A DNA stretch of 39,396 nt from JANXSF01 sp043755435 (GTDB lineage Bacteria; Acidobacteriota; Terriglobia; Bryobacterales; Bryobacteraceae). The position numbers were made by a program, and so were the translations under genes. Every line of letters begins with the position of its first letter. Position 1 is the first letter of the stretch. The stretch is from the NCBI GenBank assembly GCA_043755435.1, contig JAYUSZ010000092.1:1-39396 (forward strand), read 5' to 3'. Below are positions 15,805 to 23,967 of the stretch, in pieces. The notes under the pieces were generated by a model. It was not told the origin of the DNA. It was given only the letters and a program-made list of their open reading frames with translations, and ran no database searches.

Positions 15805-16986
15805 ATGAAGCGCGTGGTGGTGCTTGGCGGTGGACCTGCTGGATCCATGGCCGCTGCTCGTCTTGCGTCAGCTGGTGTGGCAGTTTCCTTATTCGATGAG
15901 AAGCTTGCTTGGGAAAAACCCTGCGGTGGCGGCATTACCTACAAGGCTTATAACCAGTACCCATTCCTGCTGAACAACGAGATTCCGAAACGCACCATTC
16001 ATTCCACGTGGCTTCACTCTGAAAAAGTCGGCGGAGTGCGCGTCGATCTGAATCAGCCGATTCTTATTTATTCCAGAAAAGCTTTGAACGGTTTACTGCT
16101 GGATCGAGCGGGCGCTGCTGGGGCGCAAATTGAACAGGAACGAATTACAGGCATTGAAAGGCAAACCGAAGGCTGGAAAATTCGTACGCGCAGCAGTTTC
16201 CTTGAAGCTGACTACGTAGTTGTTGCCACCGGTGCCAGAAACAATTTGCAAGGACTGGGCACCGCCTTTGCCCCCGCTGACACCATGACCGCCCTTGGCT
16301 ATTACGTGCCAACGGATCGAGAATCGATCGACATTCAATTCCTACGCGATTTTGAAGGATACATCTGGGTCTTCCCACGCCCCGGCCATCTTTCCGTCGG
16401 CATCTGCGGCAAGGGTCAAACGGCTCAGGCCCTTCGTGCGCGTTTGGAAGATTACATGCGCCGCCACGATATTCCCCTGAAGGACGCCACCTTCTACGGC
16501 CACATGCTTCCCGCCTTGGAGCACAATTCCTGGAAGAACAATCGCGTTGCTGGGGATCGTTGGCTTGCTGTTGGAGATGCCGCAGGGTTTGTAGATCCCA
16601 TCACCGGGGAAGGCATCTACTATGCAGTGCGATCCGGCGATTTAGCGGGGGAAGTGATCAGTCAGCATCTGGGTGCTCCAGCGGTTCACCCGGCAATGTA
16701 CCAAGGCATTATCGCTCGTGAATTTACTGAGGATCTGGCATTCGGTTCCACCATAGCCCGGCGCGTTTATTTAGGTAATTTTCTGTTTGGTCCGAATCAT
16801 TCGCGTATGGTTCAATTCCTGCGCCGCAGCCCGACGTTTTCCGCAACCATGCAGGAAGTTTTTGCGGGGACTATTTCGTACTTTGATTTCCGTAAGAAAT
16901 TATTGGACAACATTAATGGGTCTCTTGCTGAAATTGGTGTTAGTTTCTTAATGGGTCGGCCCGCCGCCCCCTCAGTTGGATCATGA
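15805..16986 (+). CDS. Geranylgeranyl-reductase-family FAD-dependent oxidoreductase
   Basis: Flavoprotein of 393 residues in the FixC/ChlP superfamily, whose members reduce isoprenoid chains or oxidise or reduce lipid and quinone-like substrates. The FAD-binding motif GGGPAGS is at 8-14, the family motif PCGGG(I) is at 39-44, and the second FAD motif with GDAAGFVDPITGEG spans 257-270. Length and layout fit the family well. A stop-start overlap (ATGA) couples it to hemL, which suggests a link with tetrapyrrole or isoprenoid metabolism. Which product it makes (for example reduced menaquinone, archaeal-type lipid or a haem side chain) cannot be told. It has AGAGGA about 10 bases before the start. 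Confidence 0.85.
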   Translation: MKRVVVLGGGPAGSMAAARLASAGVAVSLFDEKLAWEKPCGGGITYKAYNQYPFLLNNEIPKRTIHSTWLHSEKVGGVRVDLNQPILIYSRKALNGLLLDRAGAAGAQIEQERITGIERQTEGWKIRTRSSFLEADYVVVATGARNNLQGLGTAFAPADTMTALGYYVPTDRESIDIQFLRDFEGYIWVFPRPGHLSVGICGKGQTAQALRARLEDYMRRHDIPLKDATFYGHMLPALEHNSWKNNRVAGDRWLAVGDAAGFVDPITGEGIYYAVRSGDLAGEVISQHLGAPAVHPAMYQGIIAREFTEDLAFGSTIARRVYLGNFLFGPNHSRMVQFLRRSPTFSATMQEVFAGTISYFDFRKKLLDNINGSLAEIGVSFLMGRPAAPSVGS

Positions 16987-18248
16987 ACCTCGAAAAATCA
17001 AAATCCCTACTTGCCCGCGCCAGCAAGCTGATTCCTGGCGGCGTTAACTCGCCCGTTCGCGCCTTCCGCAGTGTTGGTGGTACTCCTCCATTCATCGCAC
17101 GTGCCCATGGTTCTCTGCTTTACGATGTGGATGGTAATGAGTACATCGATTTCGTGGGATCCTGGGGGCCCATGCTGCTTGGCCATCGTCCCCAGGAAGT
17201 GATTGCGGCTGTCACCGAAGCGTTGGAATGCGGCACTAGTTTTGGAGCTCCGACGGAACGTGAAATCCTACTGGCGGAAGAAATTCAAGCTGCAGTTCCC
17301 TCCATGGAAATGATGCGGCTGGTGAACTCCGGTACAGAAGCCACCATGTCCGCAGTTCGCGTTGCCCGCGGGTTCACCGGGCGCGACCTGACCATTAAAT
17401 TTGAAGGTTGCTACCATGGCCACGTCGATTCCTTGCTTGTGAAGGCTGGCAGCGGACTAGCAACCTTGGGCACCCCTGATTCTGCCGGCGTCCCCAAAGC
17501 TTTTGCCGACACCACTATTTCATTGCCGTACAATTCCTTCGACGCGGTGGAAAAAGCATTTGCAGATTATGGGGACAAAATCGCATCCATCATTCTTGAG
17601 CCTGTGGTTGGAAATATGGGCTGTGTAATCCCTGTTCCTGGCTGGCTTGCCATGCTCCGTGAAATTACTGCCAAACATGGCGCACTGCTGATCTTCGACG
17701 AAGTGATGACCGGTTTCCGCGTTGCGCATGGCGGAGCCCAGCAGCTTTTCAACATTCAACCAGACCTAAGCACGTTTGGCAAAATCATCGGCGGCGGATT
17801 GCCAATTGGAGCTTATGGTGGCCGGGCAGAGGTGATGGCATCCGTTGCTCCCGTGGGCAAGGTTTACCAAGCGGGTACACTTTCAGGAAATCCAGTGGCT
17901 GTTAGTGCGGGCCTGGCGATGTTGCGATACCTGCGTGCCAATAAGCAAGCGGTCTATAGCAAATTGGAATCGTTGGCGGCTCGTCTAACTACAAATCCAC
18001 CATCGGGAATCACGGTGAATCGTGTTGGGTCCATGTTCACGTTTTTCTTTGTTAACGGACCTGTCACAAATTGGGACACGGCCAAACCTGCTGACACGCA
18101 GCGCTTCGCCAAATTCTTTCACCACATGTTAGAGCGAGGGATCTACATGGCTCCCTCGCAGTTCGAAGCGGGATTTTTATCAACGGCTCACAGCGAAGCT
18201 CAAATTGACAAGGTAAGAGCAGCCTCCGCGGAGTTCTTTGCGGCCTAG
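16983..18248 (+). CDS. hemL: Glutamate-1-semialdehyde 2,1-aminomutase
   Basis: PLP enzyme that converts glutamate-1-semialdehyde to 5-aminolevulinate in the C5 route of haem synthesis. It has 421 residues, close to the usual length. Seen in sequence are SLLARASKLIPGGVNSPVR at the N-terminus, NSGTEATMSAVR near 115-126, LIFDEVMTGFR with D239, and the PLP lysine K267 in STFGKIIGGG. All hallmark segments are intact. The gene is coupled to the upstream flavoprotein by the ATGA overlap. A weak hairpin (18269-18284) follows the stop. Confidence 0.96.
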   Translation: MNLEKSKSLLARASKLIPGGVNSPVRAFRSVGGTPPFIARAHGSLLYDVDGNEYIDFVGSWGPMLLGHRPQEVIAAVTEALECGTSFGAPTEREILLAEEIQAAVPSMEMMRLVNSGTEATMSAVRVARGFTGRDLTIKFEGCYHGHVDSLLVKAGSGLATLGTPDSAGVPKAFADTTISLPYNSFDAVEKAFADYGDKIASIILEPVVGNMGCVIPVPGWLAMLREITAKHGALLIFDEVMTGFRVAHGGAQQLFNIQPDLSTFGKIIGGGLPIGAYGGRAEVMASVAPVGKVYQAGTLSGNPVAVSAGLAMLRYLRANKQAVYSKLESLAARLTTNPPSGITVNRVGSMFTFFFVNGPVTNWDTAKPADTQRFAKFFHHMLERGIYMAPSQFEAGFLSTAHSEAQIDKVRAASAEFFAA

Positions 18249-18268
18249 TTGTTTTCCACCACCATCCC

Positions 18269-18284
18269 TGGCTGAAATAAGCCA
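18269..18284 (+). terminator. Weak hairpin after hemL
   Basis: TGGCT-GAAATA-AGCCA forms a 5-bp stem 21 bases after the hemL stop, followed by TTATAA rather than a clean T-run. It might terminate or attenuate transcription but is weak. Confidence 0.25.
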
Positions 18285-18331
18285 TTATAAATCATCAAGT
18301 TAGCGGAATCTTTTCCTTAGCGTTAGGCGTC

Positions 18332-18337
18332 TATAGT
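18332..18337 (+). promoter_or_regulatory. Possible -10 box of the small secreted-protein gene
   Basis: TATAGT lies 43 bases before the ATG at 18381, in the 132-bp gap after hemL. No convincing -35 hexamer is found 16-18 bases upstream (the sequence there is T-rich). The gene's ribosome-binding site AAGGAG (18368-18373), 7 bases before the ATG, is strong and supports the start. Confidence 0.25.
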
Positions 18338-18380
18338 GTCAGAAGGCAATAGATGACTTCGACAGATAAGGAGAAAGACA

Positions 18381-18743
18381 ATGCGTTTCACCAATATGAT
18401 TGCAGTGGGTGCCTTGACGGCAGTTCTGGGTGGCGAACAGGCTCTCCTTGCCGGTGATGGGTTCTTCGGAAATGACCGGCGGGGCGATTTTGATCGTGGC
18501 CGGATCAGCTATGACCGCGACGACCTTCGTCGCGACTATCGAAGAGTTGAGGAGCTCAGGGTTGAGATAGCCCGCGATCGAGCAAGGCTTGATCATCACA
18601 TCCGCGCAGGCCGCGAATTGGCTGCCGCCGCAGATGCACGGGATCTTGCACGCGATCAAAGGATGTTAAACGAACTGTTGCGGCACATTGAAAGGAAGCG
18701 CGGGGCTTCGTACCGTGATTCTAGAAACGCTTACCGCCGCTAA
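18381..18743 (+). CDS. Small secreted Arg/Asp-rich protein
   Basis: Protein of 120 residues with a signal-peptide-like N-terminus (about 1-24, cleavage near ALLAG). It continues with a strongly charged mature part rich in Arg and Asp: alternating DRRGDFDRGR-type segments, then a helical stretch (about 52-105) with heptad-like spacing that could form a coiled coil. I do not recognise a family. The composition resembles periplasmic stress or RNA/heparin-like polyanion-binding proteins only in a general way. It has a strong AAGGAG ribosome-binding site and stands alone between hemL and a convergent gene. Confidence 0.65.
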   Translation: MRFTNMIAVGALTAVLGGEQALLAGDGFFGNDRRGDFDRGRISYDRDDLRRDYRRVEELRVEIARDRARLDHHIRAGRELAAAADARDLARDQRMLNELLRHIERKRGASYRDSRNAYRR

Positions 18744-18764
18744 TTGAATTCAATGACGGGCGCG

Positions 18765-19241
18765 TTATTTCCAAAGGGGGATCAGTTTCCAGGCAGAAAA
18801 GGAAACGATCCCCACTAGGAAACAGATGCTTGCCAAAACCACTTGCCGCTTCTTTGCATTCGGCAATTCCCTAGCTTCAACCGGTAGCTCAACCTTCCAA
18901 CTGGTTTTGATGGTCATGGCTACATTGGCCGCAGAAAGCCGACTTGCCCGGTTGTCCACATCAATCCAAATCTTACCGGCTTCTGCCATTTGCACTTTAA
19001 GCGTACCGCTGGAATCGAATCCGGTTTCCGCCAGAATCGTCCCTTCTAAAGCCTTCCGCACAAGCACTTTCACTTGTCCGTTCCTTTCCTCAACATCGAA
19101 GCTCAGAATAAGAGTTGTCTGAGGATTGGCAATCTCGAATGGCATCCGCACAACCTTGGCAGCTTCGACAGGTACAATTTTGTCGAATAGCAAAGCCTTC
19201 TGAATTTGACTCATCAGTAGAAATGCAAATAGGAATGTCAC
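18765..19241 (-). CDS. Unrecognised membrane-anchored protein coupled to the amidohydrolase
   Basis: Protein of 158 residues with an N-terminal hydrophobic stretch (about 1-15), a beta-rich middle (VVRMPFEIANPQTTLILSFD onward, alternating hydrophobic strands) and a C-terminal transmembrane helix (about 134-153) ending in a short KLIPLWK tail. The middle resembles a small beta-sandwich, but I do not recognise a family. The GTG start overlaps the TGA stop of the amidohydrolase gene (GTGA, 19238-19241), so translation of the two is probably coupled. A role as an anchor or partner of that exported enzyme is inference. Confidence 0.6.
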   Translation of the reverse strand: MTFLFAFLLMSQIQKALLFDKIVPVEAAKVVRMPFEIANPQTTLILSFDVEERNGQVKVLVRKALEGTILAETGFDSSGTLKVQMAEAGKIWIDVDNRASRLSAANVAMTIKTSWKVELPVEARELPNAKKRQVVLASICFLVGIVSFSAWKLIPLWK

Positions 19242-20857
19242 TGGATCTGGTGTCTCACTTTCCCACCTACTATTGACATTTTAACTTTCACCTTCGCAAT
19301 TTGAGATTCCGGCATTGTCATCACATCCGCATCCAGAACTACAAAATCAGCCATCTTTCCAATTTCAAGTGATCCCTTTATCTTCTCTTCAAACGCCGCG
19401 TAAGCTCCAGCATAAGTCCAACTTCGCAAAGCTTGGTCGCGAGTCATCTTCTGATCGGGCATCCAACCATTGGCAGGAAATCCCTTCAAATCCTGCCGGG
19501 TAATGGCTGCATACAAACCCAGCATTGGGTTTGGCTCCTCAACCGGAAAATCGGAACCATTCGCCACGGGAACTCCCAACTTTAAGAAGCGCTGGGTGGC
19601 GTAAGCTCCGGCAATTCTATCTGGCCCCATGCGGGCCTGGGCCCATCGCATGTCACTAGTGCCATGCGTGGATTGAATCGAAGCAATGACGCCGAATTGT
19701 CTGAACAGTGCGAAATCCGGGAGAGACACAACCTGAGCATGTTCAATGCGAAATCGCTTGTCATTTGCGCCGCCCAACACCTTGCCATAAGCATCCAAAA
19801 CTATCCGGTTTGCACGGTCCCCAATAGCGTGCGTATTCACCTGAAAGCCTGCCTTCAAAGCCGCATTGGCCACCCGTTCCACGTCCGATGGCTGCAACAT
19901 CAGCAAGCCGGTATTCGTCTTGTCGTCAGAATATGGCTGCCAAAAAGCCGCTCCTCTGGATCCCACTGCGCCATCGGCCATTAGCTTGATGCTGCGAATA
20001 GTAAGGAAGTCCCCGATCTCAGGACCCGACTTCAAATAGGATTGCCAAAGCGCGCCTTCGCCTCGAATCATCCCGTAAATACGCAGCGGCAATTTGCCCT
20101 CAGTAATCAACTCTTTGTAGGCTGCAATTTCCTGTTTCCCAATTCCGGCATCGTGAACCGTTGTCAAGCCCAACCGCGAACATTCCTCAGCGGCTAACAG
20201 TAAGCGTCGTTTCACCGTCGCAAAGGATGCCTCGGGAATAACGCGAGACACCAGCCCTTGCGCCTTATCAATCAACACTCCGGTGGGTTCGCCGTGCTGA
20301 TCTTTAAGAATTTTGCCGCCAGCAGGGTCAGGAGTTTGCGTTGTGATCTTCGCTAATTCCAGTGCTTTGCGATTCACCCAGGCAGCATGTCCATCGACTC
20401 GGGTCAGGAACACGGGATGCTCCGGTGCTGCCGCTGAAAGTTCTACATGGGTTGGAAATTGACCTCCCCAATTGGTTTGATCCCAGCTTCGGCCTAAAAT
20501 CCACTCTCCGGCGCCAATTGTCTTTGCCTTATTTCGTACTAGATTTGCGATTTCAGCTATAGTACCCGTTTTGCGAAAATCGAAGGTTTCCATCTGTGAT
20601 CCAAGCCCCAACATGTGGCCATGGGAATCGATCAAACCAGGTAGGATGGCTGCGCCACCAGCGTCGATTATCTTTGTTTTGTCAGTGATATGCTGCTGTA
20701 CCGAATCCCCGATTGCTATGATGAGTCCACCGGCAACAGCCAACTGTTTGGCCTGCGGCTGCTTGGCATTCATGGTGTAAATGTTTGCGTTGACCACCAC
20801 CAAATCTGCCACTTGCGCCGATGCTAGCACCCCGAACAGAGATAAAATAGAGAACAT
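19238..20857 (-). CDS. Secreted amidohydrolase of the YtcJ-like (Amidohydro_3) family
   Basis: Metal-dependent hydrolase of 539 residues. I take ATG 20857, which gives a signal peptide MFSILSLFGVLASAQ directly before the domain; the frame stays open upstream only because it is antisense to the MauE-type gene. Landmarks in order: LPGLIDSHGHMLGLG (metal HxH), RVDGHAAWVN, HAIGDRANR, IEHAQ and NGSDFPVEEPNPMLG (final metal Asp). This is the complete YtcJ-type set. The physiological substrate is unknown; related enzymes hydrolyse amides and cyclic imides. The stop overlaps the start of the next gene, and the start codon overlaps a possible start of the divergent + strand gene. Confidence 0.9.
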   Translation of the reverse strand: MFSILSLFGVLASAQVADLVVVNANIYTMNAKQPQAKQLAVAGGLIIAIGDSVQQHITDKTKIIDAGGAAILPGLIDSHGHMLGLGSQMETFDFRKTGTIAEIANLVRNKAKTIGAGEWILGRSWDQTNWGGQFPTHVELSAAAPEHPVFLTRVDGHAAWVNRKALELAKITTQTPDPAGGKILKDQHGEPTGVLIDKAQGLVSRVIPEASFATVKRRLLLAAEECSRLGLTTVHDAGIGKQEIAAYKELITEGKLPLRIYGMIRGEGALWQSYLKSGPEIGDFLTIRSIKLMADGAVGSRGAAFWQPYSDDKTNTGLLMLQPSDVERVANAALKAGFQVNTHAIGDRANRIVLDAYGKVLGGANDKRFRIEHAQVVSLPDFALFRQFGVIASIQSTHGTSDMRWAQARMGPDRIAGAYATQRFLKLGVPVANGSDFPVEEPNPMLGLYAAITRQDLKGFPANGWMPDQKMTRDQALRSWTYAGAYAAFEEKIKGSLEIGKMADFVVLDADVMTMPESQIAKVKVKMSIVGGKVRHQIQ

Positions 20858-21770
20858 GGAAGACAGTATGGCATATCCGTCGGTGGACACCACCACCGCA
20901 GGCTGGAAGAACATGGTTGCGGCTGTTTGTGCGATCCTGCTGGCTATTTTGTTCCTCAGCGCTGGTGTTTGGAAAATGACGGGGCCCTTCGATTGGGCTG
21001 CCAAAATGCGGCAGGCGCTTGTGCCTGGTTCGCTCAGTTTGTTCACCGCCGTCAGTTTCGGCCTTGCGGAAACCTTCGCCGCTATTTTGCTGATCATTCC
21101 CCGATTCCGCCGTTGGGGTGCTATTCTCACCGGCCTCATGCTGGTTGCTTTCATGCTATTTGTGGGCATCAATTACAATGCTCTTCGTGGTGCTGATTGT
21201 TCCTGCTTTCCTTGGCTGAAACGCTCCATCGGCCCTGGCTTTTTCGTCGGCGATGTCATCATGCTTGTGATGGCGGTTCTGGCTGGTGTTTGGTCGAAGC
21301 CCTCCCAGGGAATGCGCACTGCTGCAATGGTGTTGGGCGGTGTTGCTGTTTGTTCGGCCATTGCCTTCGGCATTGATAATGGCCGGCAATCTGGAGCTAT
21401 GGCTCCGGAGACCATCATGGTTGACGGCAAATCTGTTTCGCTGCACGAGGGAAAAGTGCTGCTCTATTTCTTCGATCCCGAATGTTCCCATTGCTTCGCC
21501 GCCGCAAAGCAAATGGCCAAGCACACGTGGGTGGATGTTAAGATTATCGGGTTGCCTTCTCGCGTTCCACAATTCGCTTCCGATTTCATGATTTCCACAA
21601 ACCTGAAAGCACCGAATTCTCCCGATCACAATGCTTTGAAAAAAGTGTTTCCATTTGGAGATCCGCCATTTGCCGTTCCCCTTGTGAATGGACGCCAGAA
21701 GGCATCGCTTGCGCAGTTCGATGAAGTAGAACCTGAAGCAACGCTTCGCAAATTCGGCTTTATCCAATAA
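20856..21770 (+). CDS. MauE/DoxX-like membrane protein fused to a thioredoxin-like domain
   Basis: Protein of 304 residues from ATG 20856, or 300 from ATG 20868; the second has GGAAG five bases upstream and is slightly preferred. The first ~165 residues form four main helices of MauE/DoxX type. In the 300-residue numbering a CSCF pair (C111, C113) sits in the loop after the third helix (GADCSCFPWLKR), as in methylamine-utilisation MauE. A fifth helix leads to an outer-face domain with FFDPECSHCFAAAKQM (CxxC, C206/C209), resembling thioredoxin/DsbA active sites. Such a fusion could exchange disulfides between a quinone-linked membrane pair and a periplasmic oxidoreductase. It is followed by the aldo/keto reductase gene after 26 bases. 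Confidence 0.8.
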   Translation: MEDSMAYPSVDTTTAGWKNMVAAVCAILLAILFLSAGVWKMTGPFDWAAKMRQALVPGSLSLFTAVSFGLAETFAAILLIIPRFRRWGAILTGLMLVAFMLFVGINYNALRGADCSCFPWLKRSIGPGFFVGDVIMLVMAVLAGVWSKPSQGMRTAAMVLGGVAVCSAIAFGIDNGRQSGAMAPETIMVDGKSVSLHEGKVLLYFFDPECSHCFAAAKQMAKHTWVDVKIIGLPSRVPQFASDFMISTNLKAPNSPDHNALKKVFPFGDPPFAVPLVNGRQKASLAQFDEVEPEATLRKFGFIQ

Positions 21771-21796
21771 AATAAACGAAAGAGTTTCCACACAAA

Positions 21797-22846
21797 ATGA
21801 TAAAAGGTTTTTCTTCGCCCGAAGGTACCGCTCGATTTGCGTCCCGGTTTCCAGCCCACAAACAGAACGGTTTTTTTCGTGAGGCTGTTCAACGCACTGT
21901 TTCATCCATCGGAATCGGTTCCTACCTCGGTGCCACAGACGATGCAGCCGATCGTGGGTATGAGGCTTCCATTGAGACGGCCATCAAAGGTGGCATCAAT
22001 TTTATTGATACCTCGTTGAACTACCGCAATCAGCAGTCGGAAAAGAATATTGGCGCGGCGCTTGCGCGTATGAGTGCTGCTGGAGAGTTGCAGCGTGACG
22101 AAATCATAGTCTGCACCAAGGCTGGTTATCTGGTGCCAGGCGCGATTCCTTCCGTTCCATTGAAGAGTGGAGAATTGGTGGGAAATATCCATTCCATTGC
22201 ACCAGCTTTTCTAACCGATCAATTGGAACGCAGCTTGACGAACCTTGGGTTGGAAACCATTGACGTTTTCTACCTGCACAATCCTGAAACTCAGTTGAAG
22301 CATATCAGCGAAGACCAATTTTACGACCACGTAGGTGCGGCGTTTGCTCAACTGGAAAAACTTTGCGACCAAGGTAAGATTGCTTACTACGGCATTGCCA
22401 CCTGGGACGGATTGCGCAAGGAAAAACAGCTTTCACTGGAACGCTTTGTGCAAGCCGCGCTCGATGCCGGGGGCCCTCTGCATCGCTTCCGTTTTGCGCA
22501 GCTTCCATTAAATTTGGCGATGACCGAGGCCTTCAGCCAACCAACGCAGAGCCTTTCTGGAGTTCCAGCAAACGCATTGAGCTGCGCCGGTCGAATGGGA
22601 GTCACCACTATTGGTTCAGCCAGTATTATGCAGAGCCGCTTGGCGGCTGGTTTACCAGAGCACGTCCAGCAAAAGCTTGGATTACAAACCGACGCTCAAC
22701 GGGCCATTCAATTTAGTCGAAGTACTCCGGGCATGACAATCTCCTTGGTAGGCATGAGCAAACCGGCCCATGTGTCGGAAAATTTGGCGCTTGCCGCTGT
22801 TCCACCAACTGAACCAGCCCATTATTTTAAACTCTTTCAAGCATGA
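21797..22846 (+). CDS. Aldo/keto reductase
   Basis: NAD(P)H-dependent carbonyl reductase with a TIM-barrel fold, 349 residues. The catalytic tetrad is visible: D71 and Y76 in FIDTSLNYRNQQSE, K108 in VCTKAGY, and the histidine in FYLHNPETQ. The C-terminal cofactor segment appears as SLVGMSKPAHVSENL. The family usually has about 280-340 residues; the extra N-terminal ~35 residues and a central insertion are modest. No signal peptide. The substrate is unknown. The stop overlaps the start of the UvrC-like gene (ATGA). Confidence 0.9.
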   Translation: MIKGFSSPEGTARFASRFPAHKQNGFFREAVQRTVSSIGIGSYLGATDDAADRGYEASIETAIKGGINFIDTSLNYRNQQSEKNIGAALARMSAAGELQRDEIIVCTKAGYLVPGAIPSVPLKSGELVGNIHSIAPAFLTDQLERSLTNLGLETIDVFYLHNPETQLKHISEDQFYDHVGAAFAQLEKLCDQGKIAYYGIATWDGLRKEKQLSLERFVQAALDAGGPLHRFRFAQLPLNLAMTEAFSQPTQSLSGVPANALSCAGRMGVTTIGSASIMQSRLAAGLPEHVQQKLGLQTDAQRAIQFSRSTPGMTISLVGMSKPAHVSENLALAAVPPTEPAHYFKLFQA

Positions 22847-23964
22847 CCATTCCCGAACCGGTTCACTTCGAGTGGCAAAGTGAGGAGGAACTAGACGCCT
22901 TCCTCGCTGCTCTTGAAAATATTCCGGCGGTGTATTGCATTGAAGTCCCCAACGGGAAACCCCTCATTGGGCGAACTACTGTTCTGAAGCGCAGATTGAA
23001 TCGGTTGTTGGGGGAGCGTGTTGGGCAAGGATCACGCGCTTTGTCACTGCGAGGGCTGGCGAATCAGGTAAGCTATTGGCCGGCTGCCTCGCGCCTGGAA
23101 TCTTCGCTAACTTTCTATTCGGTTGCCAGGCACTATCATCCAGAAACGTATCGTAAGCTTACCAACCTTCGGTTTCCAAGTTACGTGCGGTTGCTGTTGA
23201 ACAATACTTTCCCGCGTACGCAAATCACCAGTCAAATGCGCGGCTCTGGTGGCGTAATGTATGGACCGTTTCGTACACGGATTTCCGCCGAAGAGTTTGA
23301 ACGGGCAGTGCTGGATCTATTTCAACTCAGAAGATGCCAGGAAGACCTGGATCCTCATCCAGACCATCCTGGCTGCATTTATGGGGAGATGAACCTCTGT
23401 TTGCGGCCTTGCCAGGCGGTGGTGGGCGTTGCCGAGTATGCCACCGAGGCCGCCCGCATTGAAGACTTCCTGCGCACCAATGGGGAGAGTTTAGTGGAGA
23501 GTTTGGAAGTGCAACGGGACCGGCTTAGTCAGAATATGGATTTTGAACAAGCTGCCAGGATTCACAAGCGGCTTGATAAAGTGCAGCAAGTTGCCAGACA
23601 ACGCGACCCGCTGGCTTTCAGCTTGGATCATCAATATGGTGTGGCCGTGAACCGGACACTGGAACTGAATGCTGTTCAACTCCGTTTTCTGTGGGATGGC
23701 GTTTGGCGAGATCGTGTTGACTTCCGGCTTGAAGTGATTGAAGGGCGTCCCGTTTCGTTAGATCAACGGCTGCGCGAAGTTGTGGAGACTGTTCCGAAGT
23801 TGGTGGGCACGGTGGCCGAGAAGCAGGAACATCTGGCACTGCTTTGGCGCTGGTATTATTCCAGTTTTCGCGATGGAGAATGGCTTGCATTTGATGGGCC
23901 AGCTAGCGTTCCTTACCGGAAACTGGTGAATGCCATCAACCGCACACTGAATCCTCAGCCGTGA
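22843..23964 (+). CDS. UvrC-like protein lacking the C-terminal nuclease half
   Basis: Protein of 373 residues that aligns by eye with the first half of UvrC: a GIY-YIG-like domain (about 25-115), a YGPF segment (140-143), four cysteines C165, C178, C186 and C190 matching the UvrC Fe-S cluster spacing (GEMNLCLRPC), and a UVR helical hairpin (about 220-262, MDFEQAARIHKRLDKV). The RNase H-like endonuclease and HhH domains of UvrC (about 600 residues) are absent. In the GIY-YIG domain the motifs read AVY and LIG, and the residue expected to be the catalytic glutamate (EALLLE in UvrC) appears replaced (ESSLTF), so 3' incision activity is doubtful. It is coupled by ATGA to the reductase gene. Cho proteins are the nearest known short relatives. 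Confidence 0.85.
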   Translation: MTIPEPVHFEWQSEEELDAFLAALENIPAVYCIEVPNGKPLIGRTTVLKRRLNRLLGERVGQGSRALSLRGLANQVSYWPAASRLESSLTFYSVARHYHPETYRKLTNLRFPSYVRLLLNNTFPRTQITSQMRGSGGVMYGPFRTRISAEEFERAVLDLFQLRRCQEDLDPHPDHPGCIYGEMNLCLRPCQAVVGVAEYATEAARIEDFLRTNGESLVESLEVQRDRLSQNMDFEQAARIHKRLDKVQQVARQRDPLAFSLDHQYGVAVNRTLELNAVQLRFLWDGVWRDRVDFRLEVIEGRPVSLDQRLREVVETVPKLVGTVAEKQEHLALLWRWYYSSFRDGEWLAFDGPASVPYRKLVNAINRTLNPQP

Positions 23965-23967
23965 ATC

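Noticed and set aside
21156..21905. - strand frame of 249 codons antisense to the MauE-type gene
   Set aside because: Composition is unlike a folded protein and it runs opposite to a gene with clear family motifs; a shadow of GC-rich third positions.
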